Position numbers and translations under genes: made by a program. Below, in pieces: positions 20,271-32,254 of a stretch of DNA of 64,000 nt (its first letter is position 1; each line of letters opens with the position of its first letter). The DNA comes from Agapetus fuscipes (Eukaryota; Arthropoda; Insecta; Trichoptera; Glossosomatidae): NCBI GenBank assembly GCA_951799405.1, contig OX637332.1, positions 28,744,832-28,808,831 of the forward strand, given 5' to 3'. Below the pieces are notes generated by a model. It was given only the letters and a program-made list of their open reading frames with translations. It ran no database searches and was not told the origin of the DNA.

Positions 20271-20334
20271 CTTTGCACAAAAAATGAAAACCCGGATTCA
20301 CGCTTCACAAAAATTTAAAACCATTCACAATAAA

Positions 20335-20545
20335 AATACCGGCAAAGGTTTACTCAGCCTTCACAAGAAATGAGTACCAGCCCCCTCGGGAGCTGGGAAA
20401 ACCACACTTCAACTGAAGTGGTTGGCGTAAGGCCGGCCCCTTACCTGTAAAAATAAATAGGTTCAACCCGCCACATGCGACCCCTTCGGGGATAACGCGG
20501 CATGAAGTTACACTATATGTGTAGTTTAGTTGCGTTGCGTTACAT
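20335..20545 (+). mobile_element. SINE-K body and tail, head missing
   Basis: AATACCGGCAAAGGTTTACT to TAGTTGCGTTGCGTTAC; further scraps of the family continue to about 20735. Confidence 0.75.
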
Positions 20546-20606
20546 TGTGATCGGGAAAACCACTACCAACTGAACTATCGACCAGAATAACTTCAGTTAC
20601 TTCTGT

Positions 20607-20655
20607 GAAATGGGTTGGTTTGAGGCTGACTCATACTTTAAAAAAAGGTTTTCCA
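20607..20655 (+). repeat. Repeat A head fragment
   Basis: GGGTTGGTTTGAGGCTGACT and AAAAAAAGGTT only; flows into SINE-K-like fragments. Confidence 0.5.
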
Positions 20656-21061
20656 GCTCTTCTCGTTTCATGCAAAGGCTGTATAAACCTTGACAGTATT
20701 TATTTTGGGTTTGAAGTAAACACTAAACACCGAAACGGGAAACCGTTATTTTTGTTATCGAGTACTCATGGCAAAGGAAGTCGAAGTTGCCTGTAAAATT
20801 TATACATTCGGGGTTCCGTGGCAGAGGAGAGATATTGGAATATAAATTAATGAATTCGCGTGTCGTGACGCGTTTCGGCACGTCCGCATTCGTTAGTGTT
20901 GGTGGAGACATTTGCAAAATTCATTCCGAGAGACCTTGAGCATGGCCGAGAGAAGAAAAATTACATCATAATATGTGGAAGCGAAATGAACATGGACTGA
21001 GATCATGCAACCAGACATGGCATCTCTTAAAGTTAGTGAAAATATATCTTTAAATAACGTC

Positions 21062-21290
21062 GTCATTCTGCTTGGGATGGCCAGAGCCTCTGCAGAGCTG
21101 CCTCCATTTCTTCCTATCCTTACATACCTCTTTCAATTCATTCATATCCATCAGCTTTTTCATGCATTTTCTTATTTTTCCGCTCGCTTTGTATATCCCA
21201 TTATTTCACAATCTCCTCGATCTGATCACTCCATACTTTTTTCGGTCGTCCCTTACGTATTTTCCCTTTCACACTTCCTCTGTATTTTAA
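21062..21290 (-). pseudogene. LINE-B C-terminal remnant (minus strand)
   Basis: Reverse complement carries the RPKKVWSDQIEEIVK...WRQLCRGSGHP region with frameshifts. The right boundary is near GGTCGTCCCTTACG, a common 5' truncation point of this family. Confidence 0.7.
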
Positions 21291-21330
21291 TCATAAATAT
21301 CTTTGAAATAAACAAGAATTTAGGCTTCAA

Positions 21331-21640
21331 GTCCGGTCGATAGCTCAGTTGGTTGAGTGTTTATATTCCATGCCAAGTGCTCGGGTTCGAATCCCACCGA
21401 GCGTGTCAGAAATGATTTTCCCATTTCGGTGTTTATTTGAAACCCTAAAATAAAAATACCGGCAAGGTTTACTCAGCCTTCACAATAATAAGTACAAGCC
21501 CCTCGTTGGCTGGAAAACTGCCACTTCAACTGAAGTGGTTTGTGTAAGTTCCCTTGCCTGTGAAAATAAATAGGGTCCACTCGACACATGTGATCCCTTC
21601 CGAGAGAACGCGGCAATAAGTAACACTATATGTGTAGCTT
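21331..21640 (+). mobile_element. SINE-K copy
   Basis: AGTCCGGTCGATAGCTCAGT head, GGGTTCGAATCCCACCGAG, to ACACTATATGTGTAGCTTAG. Confidence 0.8.
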
Positions 21641-22420
21641 AGAGTTTTTTTTAAATAACGCCATAATAATTAATATTTGTGTTTTTTACTAGGTTATGTG
21701 GCTGCATATTTTAAAATTTTAGAAAAAATAAAATGTGTTATGTACTAAACAATCAATTAAAAAAAAAGTTGATAAATGAAGCGCTGTGCACTCTTTTTAA
21801 TGTAAAGTGTAAGAAAACGATTGCACAAAGCACGTTAAGTACATAAAATCAAAGCATAAACATAAAAAAATGTATGGGATATACAAGAGCACAACTATTA
21901 AACGTTTAAGTTTTCCTACATTTTTTTAACTTACGGGATGGTTGTGTATTTCCGCAGAATGTTTTCTACTCGAGACAGAGATTTGCATTAATGCAAGGTC
22001 TCGGATGAAATAAAAAAAAAAACATCGTATTTGAAAAAACTTCAACGTAATTTATTGCCGCCTTTTACTAGTGCTTTTGCATCACACCTATAAAGAGCAA
22101 TAAGTGGGTTCTTAATATGACAATCGCTCACAACTATTGCCTGCTTAAGAATGGAGTCCGCACATTTGACATATACAAAAAAAAACTGTGACGTCATATA
22201 GCAGGGTTGCTGAGAAAGAGGGTTTTAACAGTTTTTTTTGTCCACAACAAGTAACCCTAATTACAGTGCACCCTCACAGCTATCAACACATTGGGAGGAA
22301 CTCTATCGTTAGATCTTTAAAACTTAATAAATCGCACTCAAAAATGTCTATATTAGACTTATTTAAGAGCTTTATACTCGAGTCAAGGAGCATACACATC
22401 AATAAAGGTGAAGTAGATTT

Positions 22421-22760
22421 AGTCCGGTCGATAGCTCAGTTGGAAGAGTGCTCGCATTCTACCCCGTGAGCTCGGGTTCGAATCCCACCGAGGAGGGTGT
22501 CAGAAATGATTTCCTATTTCGGTGTTTATTTCAAACCCCATAATAAAAATACCGGCAAGGTTTACTAAGCCTTCACAAGAAATGAGTACCAGCCCCCTCG
22601 GGAGCTGGGAAACTCCCACTTTAACTGAAGTGGTTGGCGTAAGGCCGGCCCCCTTACCTGTAAAAATAAATAGGTTCAACTCGCCACATGCGACCCCTTC
22701 GGGGATAACGCGGCAAGAAGTTACACTATATGTGTAGCTTAGTTGCGTTGCGTTTTTTTT
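22421..22760 (+). mobile_element. SINE-K: tRNA-Lys-like SINE, complete reference copy
   Basis: The head has an A box TAGCTCAGTTGG (22432-22443) and a B box GGTTCGAATCC (22475-22485). A body follows containing GAAATGAGTACCAGCCCCCT, a TTTAACTGAAGTGGTT block and TGCGACCCCTTCGGGGATAA, and the 3' end is AGCTTAGTTGCGTTGCG. Family resemblance of the head is to tRNA-Lys. Confidence 0.85.
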
Positions 22761-23280
22761 AGCAGGAATCTAAACATTGATCAAACTACAAGAATTACAG
22801 GTTACAAAGTAATATCTAATGATTATGGATAGATTATATACGAAAGTCGGAAAAGATGTATATATTCCTTTCGCGTTGGCGATAAATCATTTCCAACGGA
22901 AGTTGATAATTTAATTTCATATATTTATATATACATATCTTTTTTTGTATTTAACTTAACGCCTAGCCAGCGTTACTCCTTGAATATCAAATAATAGTAA
23001 TAAAATTATACGAGATGAAAACATAGCGCGTCTATAATTAGCTCTCACCAACTGTAAACAAAACTTTGCATCCACACCAACACAACGTTTCAGAAAAAAT
23101 GTTTGGAATCTAAAAGAGCGCCTCGAGCGAGCGTTTGAGATTAAATACACGTTTTTTAAAACTTTATAGTTGAGTTATATTGTTGAGTTAATGGTGAATG
23201 GTGGACTCCTCGTAATCTATGAGTATGCGAAATAAAACAACTTCTTATGACTGAAGAATGGAATTCAACATGTTAACTAT

Positions 23281-23366
23281 AATCTTAGTTGCAAAATTCA
23301 TTAATAAAAGATTGATATTTAATGCATGCCCATAAGCAGATACATGTACTTCGCGGTTACTCAATA
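23281..23366 (-). repeat. Repeat A 3' fragment
   Basis: TATAATCTTAGTTGCAAAAT to ATGCATGCCCATAAGCAGAT. Confidence 0.6.
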
Positions 23367-23387
23367 ATGCCAATAATATTAGGATGA

Positions 23388-23482
23388 TTTATTCGGTGAA
23401 TCACACCTCAAGAGCCCTGCGAGTTTTGATGTCGCTGTAGAAAGCGCCAATTCTCAAGCAATAGCCAATTGCTGTAAGTCTG
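23388..23482 (-). mobile_element. SINE-5S body/tail fragment
   Basis: AATCACACCTCAAGAGCCCT and GAAAGCGCCAATTCTCAAGC. Confidence 0.65.
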
Positions 23483-23529
23483 CAATTCATACAACTGCAA
23501 AATGCACCAAGCTTACATATTGAAGAGGT

Positions 23530-23735
23530 CGAATGTCGCGTGTGGAGACTATGACTTTTACAGGTACGGAGGCCAACAATACGCCAATTATTTTACTTTC
23601 AAGTAGGAGGCTGCCAGCTTCTGAGGGGACTGGTTATCATAGCCTGCGAAGGGTGAGTCAACCTTGCCGGTATATTTTTTTGGGCTTAAAAAAACACTGA
23701 GCCAGGAAATTATCAGGTGAACAAACCAACCTATA
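23530..23735 (-). mobile_element. SINE-K body, diverged
   Basis: GTCGCGTGTGGAGACTATGA to ACACTGAGCCAGGAAATTAT. Confidence 0.6.
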
Positions 23736-23754
23736 AATCAAGGAAGGTAGAAAA

Positions 23755-23818
23755 AAGTACAATTGTGCAGAGGCTCTGGCTGCCCCTAGCGGAATGGCGA
23801 CAGAGCCACAGTCATCAT
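23755..23818 (+). pseudogene. LINE-B 3' end fragment
   Basis: GCAGAGGCTCTGGCTGCCCC then TAGCGGAATGGCGACAGAG, the diagnostic LINE-B terminus. Confidence 0.6.
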
Positions 23819-24225
23819 AATAATAAAAACAATTAACAAACTAATTAAATAATTCTTCATTAATATCAAAAATATCTCACTGTGACAATTATAAGTACGT
23901 GCGAGCGCTGAAATTGTCACAAGCGACCACAATTTTTGTATAGCGAAAACAACTCTTATTCCATTTGATTTTAAGAGCTATAATAGCGTGCAGTCTTCGC
24001 TAAACTGATTTTGCCATTAGGTCCGAGTGGTTTGACAGCTTTTCACTGATGGTGCGTACAGAATGTACGCGTGACAACAATGTATGAAAACAAACGTTAC
24101 GAGTTATAATATTGATAAGGAAGAAACTAGCTTACGGCATAGATCTTGAGTACGGGTCCTGAGGATGCAAACGGTTTATATATGAAACCGGTCAGGGAAC
24201 TGAATATCCTCACTCGCAATTCGCA

Positions 24226-24560
24226 ACTAAGCTACACATATATAGAGTAACTTCTTGTCTGTGCGACCCCTTCGAGGATTCGAAGGGGTCGCATGTGGAG
24301 ATTCGGGACATAGTTATTTTTACCGGTAAGAGGGCCGGCCTCACACCAACCACTTTCAGTTAAAGGGGGGGTTTCCCAGCTCTCGGGGGGGAGGGGGGAC
24401 TGGTTCTCATTTCTTGGTAAGGCTGTGTACACCTTGCCGGTATTTATTTTGGGTTTGAAATATACACCGAAATGGAAAATCATTTCTGTCCCCCTCTATG
24501 AGAATCTAGCCCTTGCTTTCATGGAATGCAAGCATTCTACCAACTAAGCATCGACCGGCC
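24226..24560 (-). mobile_element. SINE-K copy
   Basis: GCAACTAAGCTACACATATA to CTACCAACTAAGCATCGACC. The tail-side GACCCCTTCG segment is inverted-duplicated (GACCCCTTCGAGG / CGAAGGGGTC). Confidence 0.8.
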
Positions 24561-24569
24561 TTTTCACAA

Positions 24570-24796
24570 GTTTGGTCGTCGCTATACAGCGATAATTCTC
24601 AAGCAAGACCCAGTTGTTGCAAGGCTATGTGTACCTTTTGTGATCGATCTTTGGTACAGGTTTACGAATTTTCAACCCAGCGGAAGAGCATATTTGAAAA
24701 TATAAATGGTATATTGTTTGTACTCCGCGGTGATTCGAACCCACAATCTTCCATTTACGAGCCGAAGTGTTACCACTGGACTACGAACCGGTCATC
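24570..24796 (-). mobile_element. SINE-5S copy (tRNA unit and body)
   Basis: GTTTGGTCGTCGCTATACAG through GTGATTCGAACCCACAATCT to CTACGAACCGGTC; adjoins SINE-K 24226-24560. Confidence 0.75.
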
Positions 24797-25150
24797 ATAT
24801 ACAAAGATGTTTTATTTGTTATCTTGTAAGGTAAATTATTAAAAAAGTAAATGCCTTCACAATCAATGAAACTTAAATCCTCTGTTTGAAAATATAAGGT
24901 TACTAATTAATAAACAAAATGCTGAACGCGCAATAATTTCAAAGCGTTTCTTATCTCCATTTTTATTTGAGAAGGTCTCAGGTGTATTGTTTCATTGTGA
25001 ATCTAATTATATTTGTGAAATAAGAGGCAGTTTAGAAAGAAAGAGATAAGGAGAGGTTTAAAAGAAAACCGAGATTCAAATGATTATTTTGTCTTCTAAA
25101 AATTCAATTGGAAAAAACAAAGTTTGAATTAACTTTTTAATTTATATTTT

Positions 25151-25262
25151 GCTCAAACGTTTTTCGCCTAATAAAGCATCTTCAGGAGCATAATTGTTTG
25201 AACGAAAATGCTAAACAAAATTTGACTTTAACGTGGGTTTCTCAGATAAATGCACCGTTAAT
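25151..25262 (-). mobile_element. Penelope-like terminal repeat fragment
   Basis: Minus strand CTCCTGAAGATGCTTTATTA then GGCGAAAAACG; GGGTTTCTCAGATAAATGCA downstream, as at 37260 and 54430. Confidence 0.45.
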
Positions 25263-25299
25263 TCTTGTTTTTTATTTTAAAAAAAGAATTAACGGTGTC

Positions 25300-25553
25300 T
25301 AATCTAATCTAATCTAATCTAAGTTGCAAAGATATGTTACATTGGAGAATCACATTACATGCATTCTCACAACCAGACACGTACAAGTTCGCGCTTGCAC
25401 ATGCCGCATGTGAACCTACAACATAAAAACCAATCTCAAATGGACATACACTCTGCAACTCTTGCCGTCCTTCCCTGAAGCAGGGGTGACATTGGCAAAA
25501 TGATCAATTTTTACAGCATGGGTGGTCAGCCGCATACCAACCTATAAGTCAAA
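25300..25553 (-). repeat. Repeat A as 3' end of truncated LINE-A
   Basis: Tail (TCTAA)n at 25300; contiguous with the LINE-A remnant 25554-25762 on the same strand. Confidence 0.9.
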
Positions 25554-25762
25554 TAACATACACGACAAATTACATTTTTAAATCAATAAATAATAATATG
25601 TATGGACATCAAAACTAAAACAGAAAACATATTCCAATTTAATAAACTCAAGCCGCCAACATTACAGATCAACCGCCATTTCTTTCTGTCCTTACATACT
25701 TCTTTTATTCCCTCCAGAGTCATAACCTTCTTCATACAGGCTCTTCTTTTATTATGAGTTAT
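25554..25762 (-). pseudogene. LINE-A C-terminal remnant plus 3'UTR (minus strand)
   Basis: On the minus strand RRACMKKVMTLEGIKEVCKD, then RKKWRLICNVGG and a stop at 25648-25650, followed by the spacer and the repeat A copy 25300-25553. Severely 5'-truncated LINE-A insertion. Confidence 0.8.
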
Positions 25763-26214
25763 GACTCCTAAAAACTGAACATTTCGGGTACTCACTGGCA
25801 TATACCATGAAGATAATATAATGCTTTGTGATGTGGTAAGAAGACAAAGTTTGAAGACGAGACTACTGGGAGAAGAAGGTCGTGATGAAGAAGTTTGATA
25901 AAGAGGTTTTAATAACTGGCAATGAGCCAAGAAAATGAACGGAAAGGGATGAAAAAGGTTTCCAGTGAAAAGCCATATTGTTCAAAGAATAACACAATAC
26001 AGTCGACTAAAGCCTCGATGATACATATCAGGTCTGCGATCTAAATGATAACATTACTAATTGAATTTCTAAGAAAGCTCATGTTCAACAACAAAATGTT
26101 CTCTTGATAACGGTGTGAGAACACGGAAAGCGCCCGAGGAAATAAATCAACCCGTGCAGAAAAACTTTGTGTTTTTTGTTATTTTTACATTATTAATTTC
26201 AAAGTAGCAGGTTT

Positions 26215-26370
26215 CAATCTCATTTGAGATTTGGGGTTTTTATTTTGTAAATACACATTTGGAATGTATAAGCGCGAACTTACATCTAGTCTTGTTGTGG
26301 GCATGAATTTAATACGAACATAATATGTTAATTAATAGTATTTGCAACTTATATAAGGTATAGATTATAG
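26215..26370 (+). repeat. Repeat A 3' fragment
   Basis: TCTCATTTGAGATTTGGGGT through GTATAAGCGCGAACTTACAT to a TATAGATTATAGAT tail. Confidence 0.7.
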
Positions 26371-26648
26371 ATAATATACTTATATGTAGTCTTCATCGAT
26401 ATATAGAACATTTTGAATATACCTCCATGGTAGTCTTAGGCAAAAACTACTACTTTGAACGCTTTATGCATTTAGTCGGCACCTTGCAGTATTTTGGGGT
26501 GTTCAATTCACATTCAATCATCTGTAATCGGATTGACCAAGGTATATTTAATTTAAGATTCATATCAAATGCATGCAGACTGGATACAAGCTTTATTTGG
26601 GTCACCCACCTTATAAGATTTCGCATACAAGTGCCGCGTATGGACTTA

Positions 26649-26903
26649 TCTAATCTAATCTAAGTTGCAAATATATGTTACATTGGAGATTCACATTACA
26701 TGCATTTTCACAACCAGACACGTACAAGTTCGTGCTTGCACATGCCGCATGTGAACCTATTTATAACATAAAATCCAAATCTCAAATGAAAATATACCCT
26801 GCAACTCTTGCCGTCCTTCCCTAAGACAGCGGTGACATTGGCAAAGTAAACCATTTTTACAGCATGGGTGGTCAGCCGCATACCAACCTATAAGTCAAGG
26901 AAC
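26649..26903 (-). repeat. Repeat A copy
   Basis: Full length, (TCTAA) tail complement to AAGTCAAGGAA. Confidence 0.9.
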
Positions 26904-26914
26904 AACATAACAAA

Positions 26915-27036
26915 AGGTAATCTCAAACAAGCCCTGAACTATTGCCGACCTTCCCTTAAACAGGGATGACATTGGCAAAGTGAACCATTCTTTATAGTAT
27001 GGGTAGTTAGCCTCATACCAACCTAATAGACAAATA
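26915..27036 (-). repeat. Repeat A 5' half
   Basis: AATCTCAAACAAGCCCTGAA to ACCAACCTAATAGACAAATA, arranged in tandem with the preceding copy. Confidence 0.75.
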
Positions 27037-27074
27037 ATACTAGAACGCTTAAAGCATTTAATCGGCACCTTGCA

Positions 27075-27300
27075 TTATTTGGAGAGCGTGCATTTGCAGT
27101 TGCTGGCCCTCTGGACTGGAACCACCTGCCACATCATGTGAGAGAGCTAGAGGACCATGGAAAGTTCCGGAATGCACTGAAGACAAGCAAATTTCTGGCA
27201 TCGTTTGCACCAGCGCCCTTGGAGTGACTACATCACGAAACGGCGCTATAAAGAAATCATCAACTCATCATCATCATCATTACAGGGTTGTTCAATTCGC
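27075..27300 (+). pseudogene. CR1/L2-like LINE 3' end with (ATC)n tail
   Basis: GERAFAVAGPLDWNHLPHHV, then FRNALKTSKFLA and a stop at about 27227. The terminal AACGGCGCTATAAAGAAATC is followed by an ATC microsatellite. Third subfamily of this LINE group. Confidence 0.75.
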
Positions 27301-27588
27301 GTTAATTAATGAAAAAGATACTTTCAATTTCCACGCTGCCCCACATTCCTTGAGGTCTGACTCACCGTCACATTGATCCAGCAGTCACACGAGGGGCACT
27401 TGACCCCCGCACGAGGTCAATTGACGCTTATCCAAGAGTCACCACCGTCTCCCACTGCATTCATCATCAGTCATCAGAGCTTTCTTCGTGCGTTCAACTG
27501 ATGCGCCAGGTGATAGCAGTGTGAAGCTGTGTACTTATAAACAACCACTTACTTGACTCTATAATAAGGTCAACTGGCTCGTACACAA

Positions 27589-27841
27589 TCTATAATCTAT
27601 AATCTAAGTTGCAAGGATATATTAACATTTAAGGCTCTCAAATGCATGCCCACAAACAAACACGTGCAGTTCGCGCTTACAAATTCTGAATGTGTACTTA
27701 CAAATAAAATCCAAACCTCAAATGAACATAAGCCCAACAACTTTTGCCGACCTTCCCCGACACAGGGGTGACGTTGGCAAAGTGAACCATTTTTTACAGT
27801 ATGGGTGGTCAGCCTCATACCAACCTATAAGTCAAGGAATA
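27589..27841 (-). repeat. Repeat A copy
   Basis: Full length; AATCTATAATCTATAATCTA tail complement. Confidence 0.9.
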
Positions 27842-27879
27842 CAAATAATAAATAACATTTCAGTATATAAAAACAATTA

Positions 27880-28215
27880 AATTTAATAAAAACTTCAATT
27901 GGTTAATAATAATAAAAATAAACCTTTTTTCCAGCCTCGTCACGCGTAGGGTGCAATACGTGACCAGACATATAAAAAACATACATTGATCGAAAAACAC
28001 TTAAAAGAAAGTAGAAACAGAGATTTATTTCACACAATTTGTATGAAGATTCTGTTTAAATTTGGTTCGTTTACAGAGTACTGTATTGCACTATTGTACT
28101 GTATTGCTAGCCAGCTCTGACGCTACGGCTTCGGCCTTTTTTATAGCATGGCATAAGGATGGTTCTTGAAACATTAAGAACTGGAACATGCGTCAGAATA
28201 TTCTATTTAGAATAT
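27880..28215 (-). mobile_element. Solo-LTR-like unit (minus strand)
   Basis: GATTTATTTCACACAATTTG, TTTTTTATAGCATGGCATAA, GGTTCTTGAAACATTAAGAA: same landmarks as 11600-11810. Confidence 0.5.
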
Positions 28216-28239
28216 TCGAGTGAATACCCACACTATGTA

Positions 28240-28807
28240 ACTATAATCTAAGTTACAAAGATATGTAAACATTTAAAATTCATATTAAGTACATGCCCGC
28301 AAACAGACACGTGTAAGTTCGCGCTTACAAATGCTGCATGTATACTTACGATGAAAAACCAAACCTCAAATAAACATAAGCCCTGCACATTTTGCCAACC
28401 TTCCCTGCAACGGTGATTAACAAGCTAAACATATAGTTTAACTTCTTGCCGCGTTATCCCCGAAGGGGTCACATGTGTCGAATTGAACCTTTTTATTTTT
28501 AGAGGTAAGGGGGTCGGCCTTACGCCAACCACTTCAGTTGAAGTGGGGGTTTCCCAGCTCCCGAGAGGGCTGGTACTCATTTCTTGTGAAGGCTGAGTAA
28601 ACCTTGCCGGTATTTTATTTCGGGGTTTGAAATGAACACCGAAACGGGAAATTATTTCTGACACCCTCGGTGGGATTCGAACCCGAGCTCACGGCATGGA
28701 ATGCAAGCACTCTACCAACTGAGCTATCGACCGGACTAAAAGTGGCAAAGTCAACCACTTTTTACAGCATAGGTAGTCAGCCTCATACCAACTTATTAAT
28801 CAAGGGA
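28240..28807 (-). repeat. Repeat A copy split by a SINE-K insertion
   Basis: 3' part 28240-28418, then SINE-K 28421-28737, then the 5' part 28741-28807. The two parts join into one consensus copy. Confidence 0.8.
28421..28737 (-). mobile_element. SINE-K copy inserted in repeat A
   Basis: Full head (ACTGAGCTATCGACCGGAC) at the right end; the left end lacks the last GTTGC units. Confidence 0.85.
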
Positions 28808-29257
28808 TAGTGCTTAAATAAATAAATAATCACAAAATGAATTTCAACATTAAATTTATAAAGACAAAAAAAAATAGTTTTTTTTTTGTCTCTCAGGAGC
28901 CGACATTAATTAATGCTATTTCGTCAGTCATGAGAATCTACTTTCTTCAGTCATTTAACTGATTCACCAGGTGATATCAGTGTAAAGTTATTCACACTAG
29001 ACTGACGCACTCGGCGCCTATTAACAGTTAAGCTTAGACCCCCTAATAGTGACACCAATAAAAGCAATTGAGGAGCTGGCGGGAATAACAAGCCAACCCA
29101 CATGTTTGTTGAAAGTTTGAGTGCCGCAGGATAAACTCTGAAGGAAGATGAATGGGAAGAATGAATGGCCGGTTTTTTTATTGAAGTATAATTACATCTA
29201 ATTTAATAAATCTCTCATTGATTTATCAACCAATTTTTTATACCCGATGTACTACTC

Positions 29258-29492
29258 ATCTATAATCTAAGTTGCAAATATATATTCACATTTAAAGCTC
29301 ACATCAAATGCATGCCCACAAACAAACGCGTGTAGTTCGCGCTTGTGTAGGTAATTACAAATAAAATCCAAACCGCAAATGAACATAAACACTACAACTT
29401 TTGCAGACCTTCCCTGACACAGGGGTGACATTGGCAAAGTGAACCATTTTTTACAGTAAGGGTGGTCAGCCTCATACCAACCTATAAGTCAA
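29258..29492 (-). repeat. Repeat A copy
   Basis: Complete apart from a small deletion near GCGCTTGTGTAGGTAATTAC. Confidence 0.85.
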
Positions 29493-29515
29493 ACTCATGT
29501 TTGCATAATATTGTT

Positions 29516-29572
29516 CTTTGACCTATAGGTTGGTGTGGGGTTGACCACCCATACTGTAAAAAATTTGCATAC
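29516..29572 (+). repeat. Repeat A head fragment
   Basis: TTGACCTATAGGTTGGTGTG through CCATACTGTAAAAAAT. Confidence 0.7.
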
Positions 29573-29589
29573 CCTATCTAAAATGTATC

Positions 29590-29875
29590 TATTCGATATT
29601 GTTACAAACTTTGGATTCGTTGGACGTGAGCCTTGGCATGCTGCTTGGTGTGTCGAACAATCCTACTGAAAGTACGTACATAGTACATACCTATCGTAGA
29701 TACCATCTTCGAGAACATGCAAGAATCGTCTCTTTCGTACCTATAAATACGAGCAAAGATTCTGAGGGACAGATAGAGTCGCTTAAATCATTACAACGCG
29801 AACACCACTGTAAGAAGGGCGTGAAGAATGTATTGTACACGATTTTGTGAAATATAAATCTTGTTAATTAAATTT
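29590..29875 (+). mobile_element. LTR-like unit, third type
   Basis: TTGTTACAAACTTTGGATTC start, GTACCTATAAATACGAGC (TATA), TTTTGTGAAATATAAATC toward the 3' end; single copy in the window. Confidence 0.4.
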
Positions 29876-30002
29876 AAAACGCAATTGAATAGATATAACC
29901 CCAGTAAAATCATAAAAATATAGTAGGTCAATACATTTTAGGTCTTATTTTATATTCAGTTCTTTGCACGTCTATGAAGTGATTTATTTCTTTATTTTTT
30001 TT

Positions 30003-30085
30003 TTTATTTCGCGGATAATTCGAACCCATTTGCCACGAGTGCAACGATTCAAATATTAGACTACTTACTCGTCGAAAAACTTTTT
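30003..30085 (-). mobile_element. Weak SINE-5S tRNA-like fragment
   Basis: GGATAATTCGAACCCATTTG and ATTAGACTACTTACTCGTCG resemble the reversed B and A boxes. Confidence 0.35.
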
Positions 30086-30334
30086 TTTCTCTTGTTGCAT
30101 ACCGCTGTTTATGAACGTCCATGTATAAATTTTCCATTTACCTTATTTTTGTATTAATATAATATTTCCATCTATTGCCTCTTATTAGAACGAAGAGTTA
30201 TATTTCTAGAAAAAAACTCGAAGGAAATTTTCCCATTGTTATGTTATTGGTGCGAACCTTCAATTAATATTACACAATTCGATCCACCCACACATCAAAC
30301 GAAATTAAAACCAGGCAGAACGTCATAGCTCGCT

Positions 30335-30400
30335 AAAATTACTACACCAGTTTTTTTTTAATTTAAAGACTATTTGAACCCTAAAAACACAACAATATAT
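30335..30400 (+). mobile_element. LTR-like 3' end fragment
   Basis: CTACACCAGTTTTTTTTTAA and TTTGAACCCTAAAAACACAA. Confidence 0.4.
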
Positions 30401-30726
30401 TTAAAAGAAAAAGAAGAAGAGGTGCATATAGGCATGATGCTGGTGTGGAACAATTAAACATTCACCAGTTGGCAGATATGTTGATTATCATTATCAACGT
30501 TTGAGCGGCTAAGCCGGATGCAGTTGGTACCACCGCTGTACAATGTACATACATAAATTCTATTCCTCTCCATCCTTCACGGCTTCAGGGACCACAGCGT
30601 GCGCCAGCTGACATGGTAGCCAGTGATGCTGATGGGTTAAATACATCGCTGAATTATGATCAAAATACCCAAAAACAATGTTAGCCAAATAACATCTTCA
30701 TCAGCATAATTAGAACAATGTACAGA

Positions 30727-30950
30727 CCGAAGGGTGCCATACATTTCGATTCCCATCGGTTTCCCTTTTAAAATGAGGCAAAAATGATAATAAAGTAGAC
30801 TGCATGGTTTCAATGGGGAAAAAATACGTATTGTTTCTTTGGTTTTTAATGTATTTTTTTACTTTGTGCCTATATTTAATAACTACTTTGTTGCCTCATT
30901 TTAAAAGGGAAGCCGATGGGAATCGAGTTGTATGGCACCCTTCGGCACTG
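30727..30950. mobile_element. Second copy of the CAGTGGCGAAGGG hAT MITE
   Basis: Right end TTCGGCACTG followed by GTACAGAG; left flank GTACAGA, with the first bases of the left terminus deleted. Inserted in LINE-B. Confidence 0.8.
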
Positions 30951-31195
30951 GTACAGAGGGAATGTCAGAGGAAAGCGTGGAGGGGCAAGACCGAGGAAGG
31001 GATGGATAGACAGGTGAGATTGCGAAAGAATGAAACCTGCAGAGTGAGACTAAGAGAAGAGTATGTATAAAGAAAGTGATGAATTTTGAAGAAATTAAAG
31101 AGATATGCAAGGACAGAAAAAAATGGAGACGCATCTGTACCGGCCACCCCTAGTGGAACGGCGGCAGGATACAGTAGCAGTAACAGTACGAGTCA
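30951..31195 (+). pseudogene. LINE-B C-terminal remnant with (CAGTAA)n tail
   Basis: GGARPRKGWIDR-like reading, then VMNFEEIKEICKDRKKWRRI and the CCCCTAGTGGAACGGCGGCA end with AGCAGTAACAGTA. Its 5' portion is split by the hAT MITE at 30727-30950. Confidence 0.7.
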
Positions 31196-31211
31196 TAAGA
31201 AAAGGATATAA

Positions 31212-31379
31212 TGCAGGAGAAAGGACTATGACTGAATGAAATAAAATAACTATGCCAGGACCGAAAGACAGTACGGTTGTTTTGCAATGTTGGCGGCTAG
31301 GGCTTTTAATTTTAATGTTGCTGTTAGCTCCTATAATATTATAAAATGTTGCTGTTAGCTCCTATTCAGCATTTTTTTG
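31212..31379 (+). pseudogene. Degenerate LINE-A C-terminus plus 3'UTR
   Basis: Corrupted coding sequence (CARTVRLFCNVGG-like reading, stop near 31300) followed by a spacer in which a short segment (GTTGCTGTTAGCTCCTAT) is tandemly duplicated, then repeat A from 31380. Confidence 0.6.
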
Positions 31380-31590
31380 TTCCTTGACTGATAGATTGGT
31401 ATGAAACTGAACCCCATGCTGTAAATACAGTTTGGTTCACTTCCGTACTTTTTACGCTCATTTAAGATTCGGGTTTTTATTTTGAATCAAGTACACATGT
31501 GGCATGTGTAATCGCGAACTTCGACGTACTTGAATGTGGGCACAGATTGAAAATAAATCTTAGGTATTAATATATTATCTTTTCAACAAA
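31380..31590 (+). repeat. Repeat A, 3' block of a degenerate LINE-A
   Basis: Head TTCCTTGACTGATAGATTGG; internal deletion between GGTTCACTTCCG and CTCATTTAAGATTCG. Confidence 0.75.
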
Positions 31591-31970
31591 TTATGTTAGT
31601 CACAAAAATAATAAATAAATGGACCATTCTAAAACAAAAATAAACCGCATTTCGAAGTATCTTCGTTTTATAATAAACTGCGTGAGCTGGTACTCCCAAA
31701 TAACTTTACAACACGTCATTCTCAAGAAAATATTTTTTTTCCTCTGAATATTTTATTCTTTTTTTTTTGTTCGGCACAATCTCACATTATGTGCATTTCT
31801 TTTATTTATTTAATTTATATCCGACAGTTTTATAGGGCTCGGCGCGTGTTTGGGAATAGCCGATGTTCACAAGCAGAACGCGATATTTTTAGACGTTCCG
31901 CCAGCAGAATCCTAGCATCGATTTTCGCGTAAAATAATTGCCGGGCGCGTGCACTACATTGCAGCAAACG

Positions 31971-32254
31971 TAATCTAATATAAGTTGCAAAGATGTGTAA
32001 CATTGGGGATTCACATTACATGCATTTCTCACAAGCAGACACGTACAAGTTAGCGCTTGCACATGCCGCATGTGAACCTACAGCATAAAATCCCAAATCT
32101 CAAATGAACATACACCATGCAACTCTCGCCAGTCTTCTCTGAAACAGACCCCTGTTTATGTACTTTTTTACACCCGGACATTGGCAAAGTGAACCATTTT
32201 CTACTGAATGGGTTGTCAGTTGCATACATGATACAAACCTATAAGTCAAAGAAC
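31971..32254 (-). repeat. Repeat A copy with insertion
   Basis: Full span but carries about 30 extra bases near 32140-32175 (CCCCTGTTTATGTACTTTTT). Confidence 0.8.

Noticed and set aside
22421..22495. Functional tRNA gene (GTCCGGTCGATAGC...)
   Set aside because: Arms do not close into a proper cloverleaf, there is no terminator after the acceptor, and the same head recurs more than a dozen times with the same non-tRNA body: SINE-K.
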